Shown piece after piece: positions 42,160-50,097 of a stretch of DNA of 64,000 nucleotides. Numbering within the stretch: the first letter of the stretch is position 1; the number at the start of each line of letters is the position of its first letter. The position numbers were made by a program, and so were the translations under genes. Origin of the DNA: Micromonospora purpureochromogenes (GTDB lineage: Bacteria > Actinomycetota > Actinomycetes > Mycobacteriales > Micromonosporaceae); NCBI RefSeq assembly GCF_900091515.1, contig NZ_LT607410.1, positions 3,720,001 to 3,784,000 on the forward strand. Reading direction: 5' to 3'. The notes below the pieces were generated by a model. That model had not been told where the DNA came from. It saw only the letters and a program-made list of their open reading frames with translations, and ran no database searches.

Positions 42160-43119
42160 TCAGCCGGCCGCGGCGAAGCGGTCGAGGGTACGCACGACGT
42201 GGCCCCGGGTCTCGTCGGTGCCGAAGTGCCCCGCCTGCTCGACGACGATCAGCTCGGAGTCCGGCCAGGCCCGGTGCAGCTGCCAGGCGGTGTCCAGCGG
42301 GCTGCCCAGATCGAGCCGGCCGTGGATCAGCACCCCGGGAATGCCGGCGAGCCGGTGCGCGTCGCGCAGCAGGACGCCCTCCTCCAGCCAGGCGCCGTGG
42401 GCGAAGTAGTGCGAGCAGATCCGGACCATGGCCGTCCGGGCCGCCGAGGGGCGGTCGCTGTACGGGTTGGTCACGGCCGTCTCTCCGGAGACGACCGCAT
42501 CCTCCCAGGCGCACCAGTCGACGGTGGCGCGCTCGCGTACCGCCGGGTCCGGGTCGGCCACCAGCCGGGCGTACGCGCCGACGACGTCGCCGTCGCGTGG
42601 CGTGCCGGGCGCGCCGGCCAGGAAGCGGTCCCACTGCTGCGGGAAGAACCGGCCGACGCCCCGGTAGAGCCAGTCGATCTCCGAGCGGCGGGTGCTGGTG
42701 ACCGCGCTGATGACGATCTCGGACACCCGCTCGGGGTGCCGCTGCGCGTACGCCAGGATGAGGGTCGAACCCCACGACCCGCCGTACAGCAGCCAGCGCC
42801 GCACGCCCAGGTGCTCGCGCAGGCGTTCCATGTCGGCGACCAGGTGGTGGGTGGTGTTGTGCCGCAGGTCGGTGGCCGGGTCGCTGGCGTGCGGGGTGCT
42901 GCGGCCGCACCCGCGCTGGTCGAACAGCACGATCCGGTACCGCGCCGGGTCGAAGAACCGGCGGACGGCGGTGCCGCACCCCGAGCCCGGTCCGCCGTGC
43001 ACGACGAGCGCGGGCCTGCCGTCGGGATTGCCGCAGACCTCCCAGTACACGGCGTTGCCGTCGCCGACGTCGAGCATGCCGTGGTCGTACGGCTCGATCG
43101 GCGGATAGCGCTCGTCCAT
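42160..43119 (-). CDS. pip: Proline iminopeptidase
   Basis: 319 residues. Family signatures HGGPGSGCG (oxyanion hole), FDQRGCGRS, nucleophile GGSWGSTL, and C-terminal HGRLDLGSP and QAGHFG for the Asp and His. Removes N-terminal proline from peptides; cytoplasmic. ATG 43119 has GGGAGGG 7 nt upstream. Divergent from a MarR gene with a palindrome in the 52-bp gap, so MarR may also control it. Confidence 0.92.
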   Translation of the reverse strand: MDERYPPIEPYDHGMLDVGDGNAVYWEVCGNPDGRPALVVHGGPGSGCGTAVRRFFDPARYRIVLFDQRGCGRSTPHASDPATDLRHNTTHHLVADMERLREHLGVRRWLLYGGSWGSTLILAYAQRHPERVSEIVISAVTSTRRSEIDWLYRGVGRFFPQQWDRFLAGAPGTPRDGDVVGAYARLVADPDPAVRERATVDWCAWEDAVVSGETAVTNPYSDRPSAARTAMVRICSHYFAHGAWLEEGVLLRDAHRLAGIPGVLIHGRLDLGSPLDTAWQLHRAWPDSELIVVEQAGHFGTDETRGHVVRTLDRFAAAG

Positions 43120-43143
43120 GCGTGGGCCCTCCCCAGGGACTAG

Positions 43144-43163
43144 ATGCAACAGCGCTGTTACAT
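43144..43163. promoter_or_regulatory. MarR operator palindrome
   Basis: ATGCAACAGCGCTGTTACAT: perfect 12-bp core plus outer ATG/CAT, one mismatched pair. It overlaps the TACATT -10 box of the MarR gene and lies 24 bp from the proline iminopeptidase start. Confidence 0.65.
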
Positions 43164-43171
43164 TAGCCCAC

Positions 43172-43678
43172 ATGCCCGACCGCCCACCCGGCCCGGAACT
43201 CCTCGGCACCCGGCTGCGCCATCTGCTCGACCTGCTCGACGGCGAGGTCGCCGCCGTCTATGCCGACCTCGGGCTGCCCGGGTTCCGGCCGCGGTTCACC
43301 CCCGTGATCCGGGCGTTGGCGGCGGGCGGCCCCGCGTCGATCCGCGCGCTGGCCGAGGCGACCGGGGTGACCCACTCCGCCGCCAGCCAGACCGTCGCGC
43401 AGCTGGCGAAGGCGGGCCTGGTCACGCTCAGCCCCGGCGAAGACGCCCGGCAGCGCATCGTCCACCTCACCCCGAGGGCCGAGTCGCTGCTGCCCGTGCT
43501 GAACGCCGAATCGGCCGCCACCACGGCCGCCGCCCGCCGGTTCGAGGCCGAGCTGTCGTACCCGCTGAGCCGGCTCGTCGACGAGGCGCTGGCCGCGCTG
43601 GGCCGCCGGTCGATGCGGCAGCGGATCGACGATGTCGCGCCCGACCTGGTACCACCGGAGAAGCGGTCCGCGGACTAG
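43172..43678 (+). CDS. MarR-family transcriptional regulator
   Basis: 168 residues. The winged helix spans about 45-115: ASIRALAEATGVTHSAASQTVAQLAKAGLV and the wing SPGEDARQRIVHLT. Flanked by dimerisation helices. ATG 43172 has TACATT 7 nt upstream, so leaderless, and its promoter lies inside the palindrome at 43144-43163, which implies autorepression. Confidence 0.88.
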   Translation: MPDRPPGPELLGTRLRHLLDLLDGEVAAVYADLGLPGFRPRFTPVIRALAAGGPASIRALAEATGVTHSAASQTVAQLAKAGLVTLSPGEDARQRIVHLTPRAESLLPVLNAESAATTAAARRFEAELSYPLSRLVDEALAALGRRSMRQRIDDVAPDLVPPEKRSAD

Positions 43679-43690
43679 CTCATGTGCCGC

Positions 43691-44011
43691 TCACTGACCG
43701 GGGGGCGTGTACGTGGTCTTCATCCGGGTCACCTCGTCGACCTCGGCGGGCGTCAGCACCGGGGTGATCTGGACGCTCAGGCCGCCCGTCGCGCCGATGG
43801 CGATCGCCAGGCCGGCCACCGTCTTGTGGTCCGGCAGCTCACACAACACGTAGGTGTCGTCCTCGGCGAAGGCGAAGTGCATCGACTCCATCCGCCCGCC
43901 AGCCTCCTCGATCATCTTCTGGACCACCTCGGCGCGCTTGGTGCCACCGTCGTCGACCAGCCCCTTGAGCCCCGCGGCGGAGTAGGTCGACTTCAACAGG
44001 AATTTGGCCAC
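43691..44011 (-). CDS. GYD-domain protein
   Basis: 106 residues. AKFLLKSTYSAAGLKGLVDDGGTKRAEVVQKMIEEAGGRMESMHFAFAEDD-type reading is the GYD family (small dimeric alpha/beta barrel, unknown function); here split motifs such as STYSAAGLKGL and TYVLCELPD are visible. GTG 44011, with GGGAG about 11 nt upstream. Monocistronic, converging with the MarR gene. Confidence 0.85.
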   Translation of the reverse strand: MAKFLLKSTYSAAGLKGLVDDGGTKRAEVVQKMIEEAGGRMESMHFAFAEDDTYVLCELPDHKTVAGLAIAIGATGGLSVQITPVLTPAEVDEVTRMKTTYTPPGQ

Positions 44012-44237
44012 CTCGACATCAACTCCCAGATGTCCTGGCGGTCGCTCGACGGCCACCAGCCTGTAGCTCCCCTTCGCCCTCACGCTAGTGCCCGTCCCCG
44101 CAGCCCAGCGCCCGTTCCGCCAATCGGTCGGCCGTCGGCGGCCCGGCCGGGGATCGTTCGCCCACCGCCGGAAAACCGGTCCGCGGAGGCTGGCTAGATC
44201 ATCTATCCTGCTGGTCCGGTCGACGGGGAGGTACGAC

Positions 44238-44708
44238 GTGAAGCTCGGTGAGGCGCTGGCGGACCGCGCCGACGCGACCCGCCGGGTCGAGCAGCTGCGC
44301 GGCCGGATCACGGCCAACGCCCGGTTCCAGGAGGGTGAGACGCCCGCCGAGGACGCCGGGGCGCTCCTCGACGAACTGGACGAGGTGCTCGGCCGGCTGG
44401 AGACGCTGATCCGCCGGATCAACCGCACCAACGCCGTTGTCGAGGTGCCCGGGGTGGGCACCCTGACCGACGCGCTGGCGCGCCGGGACGTACTCCGGAT
44501 GCGGCACGCCGCCGTCACCACCGCTGCCGACGCCGCCGCCGGCAGCGGGCGCGGCCACGCGGTACGCCAGCTCCGCTCGGAGCTGAAGATGCTCGCCGCG
44601 CTGCCGGTGGGCGACCTGCGTGGCCGCGCCGACGGCCTGGCGCGGGAGCTGCGCGAGCTGGACGTGCTGATCCAGCGCACCAACTGGGAGGCCGACCTGC
44701 GCGACTAG
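44238..44708 (+). CDS. DIP1984 family protein (septicolysin-like)
   Basis: 156 residues, almost entirely helical with heptad-like charged repeats. MKLGEALADRADATRRVEQL, ANARFQEGETPAED and RLIRRINRTNAVVEV-like central segment (LIRRINRTNAVVEV) match the DIP1984 family. Function unknown. GTG 44238 has GGGGAGG upstream. Confidence 0.87.
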   Translation: MKLGEALADRADATRRVEQLRGRITANARFQEGETPAEDAGALLDELDEVLGRLETLIRRINRTNAVVEVPGVGTLTDALARRDVLRMRHAAVTTAADAAAGSGRGHAVRQLRSELKMLAALPVGDLRGRADGLARELRELDVLIQRTNWEADLRD

Positions 44709-44726
44709 GCCGGACGATGTGGAGCA

Positions 44727-44826
44727 GGTAGTCGTCGCGGAGGCGTGCACACCCGGCCGGCTGCAAGCCGGTCACCCCTTCTGGCGCGCGGAGGGCAGCG
44801 CGGGGGTTCGACTCCCCGGATCACCA
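44727..44826 (+). tRNA. tRNA-Cys(GCA)-like element with long variable arm, probably degenerate
   Basis: A canonical anticodon arm GCCGG-CTGCAAG-CCGGT (U33, anticodon GCA, A37), a 6-bp variable arm CCCTTC/GGAGGG, and a T-arm GGGG-TTCGACT-CCCC are in the correct order. A 7-bp acceptor GGTAGTC/GATCACC is possible with one A-C mismatch and one G-U pair. The D-arm is poor and T-stem pair 49-65 is G-G. Length 100 nt resembles selC-type tRNAs. Could be a decayed tRNA or an unusual minor tRNA; not the normal tRNA-Cys. Confidence 0.35.
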
Positions 44827-45021
44827 GGCAGCCCCGCACCCGGGCACCGGGCACGGCGCACGGCGCACAGGTCACCACCACGTGCAGATCCACGACGACG
44901 AGGGCGGGCTCGGGGTACTCCACATCGACCGGGCCGCACCCGCCACCGGGCGGGTGCGGCCCGCCGGTGGTCGACCGTCGCGGCGCAGGACTGCCGCCCG
45001 CCGAATCGGGTATGCGCGGCG

Positions 45022-45041
45022 CCGGAGGCGGGCGCCTCCGG
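45022..45041 (+). promoter_or_regulatory. Hairpin just upstream of the slipin ribosome-binding site
   Basis: CCGGAGGC-GGGC-GCCTCCGG, perfect 8-bp stem with 4-nt loop, ending 12 nt before the ATG. Terminator of upstream transcription or leader hairpin. The rest of the 44709-45053 gap holds only the tRNA-like element. Confidence 0.4.
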
Positions 45042-45053
45042 GAACGAGGGGTC

Positions 45054-45899
45054 ATGGGAGCCGCCGCCGGGTTCGTCGCTCTGGTCATCGTCATCGCGCT
45101 CGTCGTGCTGCTGCTCGCGCTCAGCGTACGAATGGTGCAGCAGTACCAGCGCGGTGTCGTCTTCCGCTTCGGCCGGGTGCTGGACCGCATCCGGCAGCCC
45201 GGTCTCCACCTGATCATCCCGGTCGCCGACCGGATGGTCCGGGTCAGCATGCAGACCACGGTGATCGGGGTGCCCGCGCAGGGCGTCATCACCCGGGACA
45301 ACGTCACCCTCACGGTCGACGCGGTCGTCTACTACCGGGTGGTCGACCCGGTGAAGGTGCTGGTCAACGTGCGGGACTACCCATCGGCGGTGCTCCAGGT
45401 GGCCCAGACCGCGCTGCGGTCGGTGATCGGCAAGGCCGACCTCGACACCCTGCTGCGGGACCGGGACCGGATCAACGCCGAGTTGAAGGCGGTCATCGAC
45501 GCGCCGACCGAGAAGCCGTGGGGGCTCCTCATCGAACGGGTCGAGGTCAAGGACGTCTCCCTGCCCGAGGGGATGAAGCGGTCCATGTCGCGGCAGGCCG
45601 AGGCGGAACGCGAACGCCGGGCCCGGGTGATCGCCGCCGACGGCGAGTTCCAGGCGTCCCGCCGGCTCGCCGACGCCTCCCGGGCGATGGCCGACACGCC
45701 GGGCGCCTACCAGCTGCGACTGTTGCAGACCGTGGTGGACGTGGCGGCCGAGAAGAACAGCACCCTGGTCATGCCGTTCCCGGTGGAACTGCTCCGGTTC
45801 TTCGACAAGCTGGCCCATGGCGCCGGGGAGCAGATCGACGCGCCGGAGGCGGTGCCGAGCGTCCCCGGCGACGGCCACCGCCGGGAAGGCCACCGCTGA
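45054..45899 (+). CDS. SPFH/slipin (stomatin-like) membrane protein
   Basis: 281 residues. N-terminal transmembrane helix, then an SPFH domain: QYQRGVVFRFGRVL, RQPGLHLIIPVADRM, NVTLTVDAVVYYRV, RSVIGKADLDTLL, IERVEVKDVSLPEGMKRSM, and a coiled coil rich in AEAERERRARVI. Slipins oligomerise in membranes and organise microdomains. ATG 45054 follows GAGGGG. No NfeD partner is adjacent. Confidence 0.9.
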   Translation: MGAAAGFVALVIVIALVVLLLALSVRMVQQYQRGVVFRFGRVLDRIRQPGLHLIIPVADRMVRVSMQTTVIGVPAQGVITRDNVTLTVDAVVYYRVVDPVKVLVNVRDYPSAVLQVAQTALRSVIGKADLDTLLRDRDRINAELKAVIDAPTEKPWGLLIERVEVKDVSLPEGMKRSMSRQAEAERERRARVIAADGEFQASRRLADASRAMADTPGAYQLRLLQTVVDVAAEKNSTLVMPFPVELLRFFDKLAHGAGEQIDAPEAVPSVPGDGHRREGHR

Positions 45900-46005
45900 A
45901 CGGCCCGCGTCAAGTCCTCTGACCGAAACCCATCCATCATCACGGACGTCCGGACGCGGTGGAGCAACCGTTGCGCCGATGGACCGGACGCCTCCCGCGA
46001 CGAGA

Positions 46006-47676
46006 ATGATCAGCGTGGCCCTGACCCCTGACCGCTCCCCGAAGGCCGGCGAGGCCGCCGACTGGCAGCTGTCCGGCTACACGCCGGTACGGCAGCTCGG
46101 CGCCGGCGCGTCCGGCCGCGTCCTGCTGGCCACCCACGACGCCAGCGGCACCCCCGTCGCCATCAAGTACCTGACCAGGGCGGTGGACGACGACCCGACC
46201 CGCACCGCGTTCCGCGACGAGGCCCAACTGCTCGTCGAGGTGGACGACCCGCACATCTCCCGGCTCTACGAGTACGTCGAGTCCCCGCACGGCGCCGCCA
46301 TCGTGATGGAGCTGGTCAACGGGGTGTCCCTGCGGCAGATGCTGCGTGCCCACGGCCCCACCGAGCCCGAGGCGGCCCTCTGCGTGCTCAAGGGCTCCCT
46401 CGCCGGGCTGGCCGCCGCGCACGCCCGGGGCGTCGTGCACCGCGACTACAAGCCCGAGAACGTGCTGGTCGGCATCGACGGGCAGAGCAAACTGGCCGAC
46501 TTCGGCATCGCCGTACCGGTCGGCCGGGACGGCGGCGGCTCGGTCAGCGGCACCCCCCGCTACATGGCCCCGGAACAGTGGACCGGCGCGCCGGCCAGCC
46601 CGGCCTGTGACATCTACGCCGCCACCGCCACCTTCTACGAGTGCCTCACCGGCCGCCCCCCGTACGACGGGCGGGACCTGATCACCCTGCGGACCCAGCA
46701 CGCCCAGGCACCGATCCCCACCGAAGCGGCCCCGCCGCCCGTGCACGACCTGCTCCGCCACGGCATGGCCAAGCAGCCCGCCGACCGGCCGCAGCCGGCG
46801 GAGGTCTTCCTCGCCGAGCTCGAACGCAGCGCCGCGGACGCCTACGGCGCGGACTGGGAGGAGCGGGGCCTGGCCGGGCTGGCCCGCCGGGCCGCGCTGC
46901 TCGCCGCGCTCTTCCCCTTCCCCGACGGCACCGCCGGCGCCACCAGCCTGGCCAGCACCACGTTCGGCGAGACGGCTCCGGCCGCCCGGCGCGGGACCGG
47001 CCGTGCCGTGCTGCTCGGTGCCGGCCTCGTCGCCGCCCTGCTGCTCGGCGGCGCCGGCCTGAGCTACGCCGCCCGGCACGCGCCGGCGCTGACCCTCGCC
47101 GACGGCCCCGCCGCGCCGCGCGCCTCCGCACTCACCTCGCTCGGCCCCAGCCCGTTGGCCGCCGCGCCCGCCATCGACGCCGTCTCGCCCAGCCCCACCC
47201 CGACGGCCTCGGTGTCGGCCACCGCCACGGCGTCGCCGACCCGGTCGGCCACCGCGACGCCCACCCGGTCCCGCAGCGCGAGCCCGACGCCCAGCGCGTC
47301 GACCAGCCCGCCGCCGCCACCGGACGGCACGGCACCCGTCGTCGGAAAGCTCGACGCCAGCCCCACCCTCCTCGAACCCGGAACCTGTCCCTACGGCAAC
47401 CGGTCGAGCACGGTCACCGCGACCGCCAGCGACGACCGGACCAGCGCCGAGGACCTGCGGGTGAGCTTCCGCTACACCCTCGGCGGCGTCACCCGCGCCA
47501 TCGGCATGACCCACGTCGGGCGGGGCGTCTATCGGGGCACCCTCGGTGACCTGCCGGCGCCCAAGTCCAGCACCCGCATCCCGATCCAGGTGGTCGCCGT
47601 CGACGTCGCCGGCAACGCCGCTGACCCGGCCGGGCCGGTGTACGTGTCGCTCTCCTCGTACTGCACCCCCGGCTAG
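46006..47676 (+). CDS. Transmembrane Ser/Thr protein kinase (PknB-type)
   Basis: 556 residues. Kinase domain about 25-290: glycine loop LGAGASGRV, VAIKYL (Lys), HRDYKPENV (catalytic Asp; Tyr replaces the usual Leu), DFGIAV, APEQW, CDIYAATATFYECLTGRPPY. One transmembrane helix about 327-346 (AVLLGAGLVAALLLGGAGL), a Ser/Thr/Pro linker, and an extracellular beta-rich domain with Cys pair (GTCPYG ... SSYCTPG). The start is uncertain (ATG 46006; ATG 45979 and GTG 46015 possible). Leads a probable operon with two Thr-repeat membrane proteins. Confidence 0.88.
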   Translation: MISVALTPDRSPKAGEAADWQLSGYTPVRQLGAGASGRVLLATHDASGTPVAIKYLTRAVDDDPTRTAFRDEAQLLVEVDDPHISRLYEYVESPHGAAIVMELVNGVSLRQMLRAHGPTEPEAALCVLKGSLAGLAAAHARGVVHRDYKPENVLVGIDGQSKLADFGIAVPVGRDGGGSVSGTPRYMAPEQWTGAPASPACDIYAATATFYECLTGRPPYDGRDLITLRTQHAQAPIPTEAAPPPVHDLLRHGMAKQPADRPQPAEVFLAELERSAADAYGADWEERGLAGLARRAALLAALFPFPDGTAGATSLASTTFGETAPAARRGTGRAVLLGAGLVAALLLGGAGLSYAARHAPALTLADGPAAPRASALTSLGPSPLAAAPAIDAVSPSPTPTASVSATATASPTRSATATPTRSRSASPTPSASTSPPPPPDGTAPVVGKLDASPTLLEPGTCPYGNRSSTVTATASDDRTSAEDLRVSFRYTLGGVTRAIGMTHVGRGVYRGTLGDLPAPKSSTRIPIQVVAVDVAGNAADPAGPVYVSLSSYCTPG

Positions 47677-47718
47677 GAGCCGGCCGGTGCGACAGTTCCC
47701 GACGAAAGGTGACCTCCG

Positions 47719-48795
47719 ATGACCAGGCCGGGGGAGCGGGGCGCGACGCCGCCCGGCGACGACGAGCCCACCGTCCACCTGGCCGCGACCGGGCGTCCCG
47801 GCCCGGCCGACCGGACCGTCGACCTGGACGGCACCGTGAACCTGGACGGGACCGTGAGCCTGGACCGGACGGTGAGCCTGGACCGGACGGTGCAGCTCGG
47901 GGCCGCCGACGAGACGGTCCAGCTCGGATCGGTGGACCGGACCGTGCACCTGGGAGCCGGAGACCAGGCGGCCCTGCCCGGCGCCGTGGACCAGACCGTC
48001 CACCTGGGAGCCGCCGACCGGACAGTGCACCTCGGCGTCCCGGACGCCACCGTGCACCTCGGCGCCGCTGACCAGACCACGCGCCTCGGCGCCCCGGATG
48101 CCACCGTGCACCTCGGCGCCGCCGGCCGGACCGCGCACCTCGGCGCGACCGGGCCGTTGGTCGATGCCGGCGCGCTCGACTCGACCGTGCGGCTCGGCGC
48201 GACCGAGGCGACGTACGCCAGCACCGCCCCGGCCAGCGCGGCCACGCTGGCCACGGGTCGGGGCGTACCCTCGCCGGCCGGACCGACCGGGGCCGGCGGT
48301 GAGGTGCGGTTCGGGCCCGGCGTGCCCACGACGCCGGCCGCCGCGCCGGCCTGGCCGTCGGCGTCCCCGCCGCGCCGCCGACGGCCCCTCTGGCGGCGGG
48401 TGGTGGCGGTGCTCTCCGGCCTGCTCACCGTGGTGCTGGTCGCCGTCGTCGGCTTCTACCTGTGGCAGCGGCTCGACCCGTTGGAGATCGGCGAGGTGAC
48501 CGTGGCGGTGCCGCAGCCGGCCGGGGACCGGTGCGACGTCACCGTCGACGTGGTCGCCACCGTGCTGACGAACGGCCGCAGCGGCGTGATCGAGTACCAG
48601 TGGCTGCGCTCCGGCTCCCCGCCCGGTGCCCTGCTCAGCGAGCGGGTCGGCTGGGGCCAGCGCACCGTCACGCTCTCGTTGAAATGGGCGTTCAACGGGG
48701 TCGGCGGCACCACCGAGACGGCCACCGTCAACATCGTCTCCCCGTCGCCGCACCAGGCCCGCACGGAGGTGAGCTACGCCTGCGGCGGTGCGTGA
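47719..48795 (+). CDS. Membrane protein with ~15 tandem Thr-Val-x-Leu repeats
   Basis: 358 residues. Residues about 17-160 are tandem degenerate repeats of the type DRTVHLGAA, DATVHLGAA, DGTVNL, DETVQLGSV: at least 13 copies of Thr-Val-X-Leu preceded by an acidic or small residue. Then a disordered Ala/Pro segment, a basic stretch (PPRRRRPLWRR), one transmembrane helix (VVAVLSGLLTVVLVAVVGFYL) and a ~95-residue extracellular domain with Cys. The repeats sit on the cytoplasmic side. Lying 42 bp after a Ser/Thr kinase gene, they look like phospho-acceptor sites (inference). No family recognised. Confidence 0.72.
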   Translation: MTRPGERGATPPGDDEPTVHLAATGRPGPADRTVDLDGTVNLDGTVSLDRTVSLDRTVQLGAADETVQLGSVDRTVHLGAGDQAALPGAVDQTVHLGAADRTVHLGVPDATVHLGAADQTTRLGAPDATVHLGAAGRTAHLGATGPLVDAGALDSTVRLGATEATYASTAPASAATLATGRGVPSPAGPTGAGGEVRFGPGVPTTPAAAPAWPSASPPRRRRPLWRRVVAVLSGLLTVVLVAVVGFYLWQRLDPLEIGEVTVAVPQPAGDRCDVTVDVVATVLTNGRSGVIEYQWLRSGSPPGALLSERVGWGQRTVTLSLKWAFNGVGGTTETATVNIVSPSPHQARTEVSYACGGA

Positions 48796-48863
48796 GAGTT
48801 TCCGCACGGGCGGGTTCGGGTAGGTCGGGGCCGACGACCTGACGTTCCGTGTGGAGGGCAGCT

Positions 48864-49889
48864 ATGAAAGACAACTTCGGCGACGCGGTGGGTGACGCCC
48901 TCCGCGCGGTGATGCTCTTCCTGCCCAAGGCGGTCGCCTTCGTGGCGATCCTCGTGGTGGGCTGGCTGATCGCCAAGGCCGCACTGAAGATCGTGGACAA
49001 GGTCCTGGAGCGGGTGCACTTCGACAGGGCCGTCGAGCGGGGTGGCATCAAGACCGCGCTCGCCCGGTCCAGGTACGACGCCAGCGACATCGTCGCCAAG
49101 CTCGCCTACTACGGGATCCTGCTGGTCACCCTGCAACTGGCCTTCGGCATCTGGGGCCCGAACCCGATCTCCGACCTGATCGCCGGCGTCATCGCCTGGC
49201 TGCCGCGCGCTTTCGTCGCGATCGTCATCGTGGTGGTCGCCGCGGCCATCGCCAACGCCGTCAAGGACATCATCAGCAGCGCCCTCGGCGGCCTGTCCTA
49301 CGGCCGGGTGCTGGCCAACATCGCCTCGGTCTTCATCCTCGGCCTGGGCATCATCGCCGCGCTCAACCAGATCGGTGTCGCCACCGCCGTCACCACCCCG
49401 GTCCTGATCGCCGTTCTCGCCACCGTCGGCGGCATCCTGGTCGTCGGGGTCGGCGGTGGACTGGTCCGGCCGATGCAGAGCCGCTGGGAGTCCTGGCTCA
49501 GCCGCGCGGAGGAGGAGTCGCGGCTCATCGCCACGCACGCCCGGGCGTACCAGGCCGGCAAGCGGGACGTGCAGGCTCACGTCGCCACGCCGGTCACCCC
49601 GTACGGCGAGTCGGAGCAGACCCAGCCGGTGCCCCGGGACGCCGACGCGGACCGGACCCAGGTGGTGCCCCGGGACGACGACGCGGACCGGACCCAGGTG
49701 GTGTCCCGCTACGACGAGTCGGACCTGACCCAGCCGGTCGGCCCGTACCGCGGGTCGGAGGCCACCCGGCCGGCCACCCAGGTCACCCCGCCCCGGCAGG
49801 CGACGGCCACCCACGACGAGCCGGCGCCGGCCGACAGCGAGGCCACCATGACCATCCCGCCGGTCGACGGCGGCCCGACGCGCCGCTGA
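48864..49889 (+). CDS. Conserved TM-helix (MscS-like/CmpX-type) membrane protein with Thr-Gln repeat tail
   Basis: 341 residues. Five hydrophobic segments in the first ~215 residues (FVAILVVGWLIAKAAL, IVAKLAYYGILLVTLQLAFG, AIVIVVVAAAIANAVKDI, ANIASVFILGLGIIAAL) follow the conserved TM-helix pattern of CmpX/mechanosensitive-channel-related proteins. The acidic tail (about 250-341) repeats DADRTQVVPR and ESDLTQPVG units. ATG 48864 with GGAGGG upstream. Probably in one operon with the kinase and the Thr-Val-repeat protein. Followed by a 16-bp terminator. Confidence 0.82.
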   Translation: MKDNFGDAVGDALRAVMLFLPKAVAFVAILVVGWLIAKAALKIVDKVLERVHFDRAVERGGIKTALARSRYDASDIVAKLAYYGILLVTLQLAFGIWGPNPISDLIAGVIAWLPRAFVAIVIVVVAAAIANAVKDIISSALGGLSYGRVLANIASVFILGLGIIAALNQIGVATAVTTPVLIAVLATVGGILVVGVGGGLVRPMQSRWESWLSRAEEESRLIATHARAYQAGKRDVQAHVATPVTPYGESEQTQPVPRDADADRTQVVPRDDDADRTQVVSRYDESDLTQPVGPYRGSEATRPATQVTPPRQATATHDEPAPADSEATMTIPPVDGGPTRR

Positions 49890-49902
49890 CCGCACGACCA
49901 CC

Positions 49903-49937
49903 GACCGGGGTGGGACCCGCAGGGTCCCACCCCGGTC
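49903..49937. terminator. Very strong terminator hairpin
   Basis: Perfect 16-bp stem (GACCGGGGTGGGACCC and complement) with a 3-nt loop, 13 nt after the stop of the TM-helix protein gene. Confidence 0.85.
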
Positions 49938-49986
49938 CGTGTCCGCCCCACCGCGAAACGGGATCGCCAGGCCCGCCGACGGCCGC

Positions 49987-50016
49987 TAGCATCGGCCCAT
50001 GACCTGGCGATGTTGA
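49987..50016 (+). CDS. Leaderless 5-codon leader peptide MTWRC (with its -10 box)
   Basis: TAGCAT (49987-49992), 6 bp, then ATG ACC TGG CGA TGT TGA (49999-50016). The spacing equals that of other leaderless genes in this window, so transcription would begin at the ATG. The peptide ends Trp-Arg-Cys-stop, 9 nt before an anti-Shine-Dalgarno element. It is likely the sensing leader for the downstream MFS gene. Confidence 0.5.
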
Positions 50017-50024
50017 TCCGTAAC

Positions 50025-50097
50025 TGAGGGCCGCAACCGCGGACCACCCCGGACGCCGCTCGTCCCGCGTCCGTCCGGTCCCGTGGAAAGGCCCTCA
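50025..50097 (+). promoter_or_regulatory. Translational attenuator hairpin of the MFS gene
   Basis: TGAGGGCC (50025-50032) is exactly complementary to GGCCCTCA (50090-50097), which covers the end of the ribosome-binding region and the A of the start codon. Nested stems GGACC/GGTCC (50041-50045, 50077-50081) and CGGACG/CGTCCG (50050-50055, 50068-50073) reinforce it. Together with the short leader ORF, this has the layout of ribosome-controlled translational attenuation. Confidence 0.6.

Noticed and set aside
40790..42979. 729-codon minus-strand ORF spanning several genes
   Set aside because: It fuses real coding of the frameshifted membrane protein with shadow frames of the flavin reductase and iminopeptidase genes.
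47769..48215. Intergenic tandem repeat
   Set aside because: The repeats keep a single open frame and encode Thr-Val-x-Leu units within a membrane protein.
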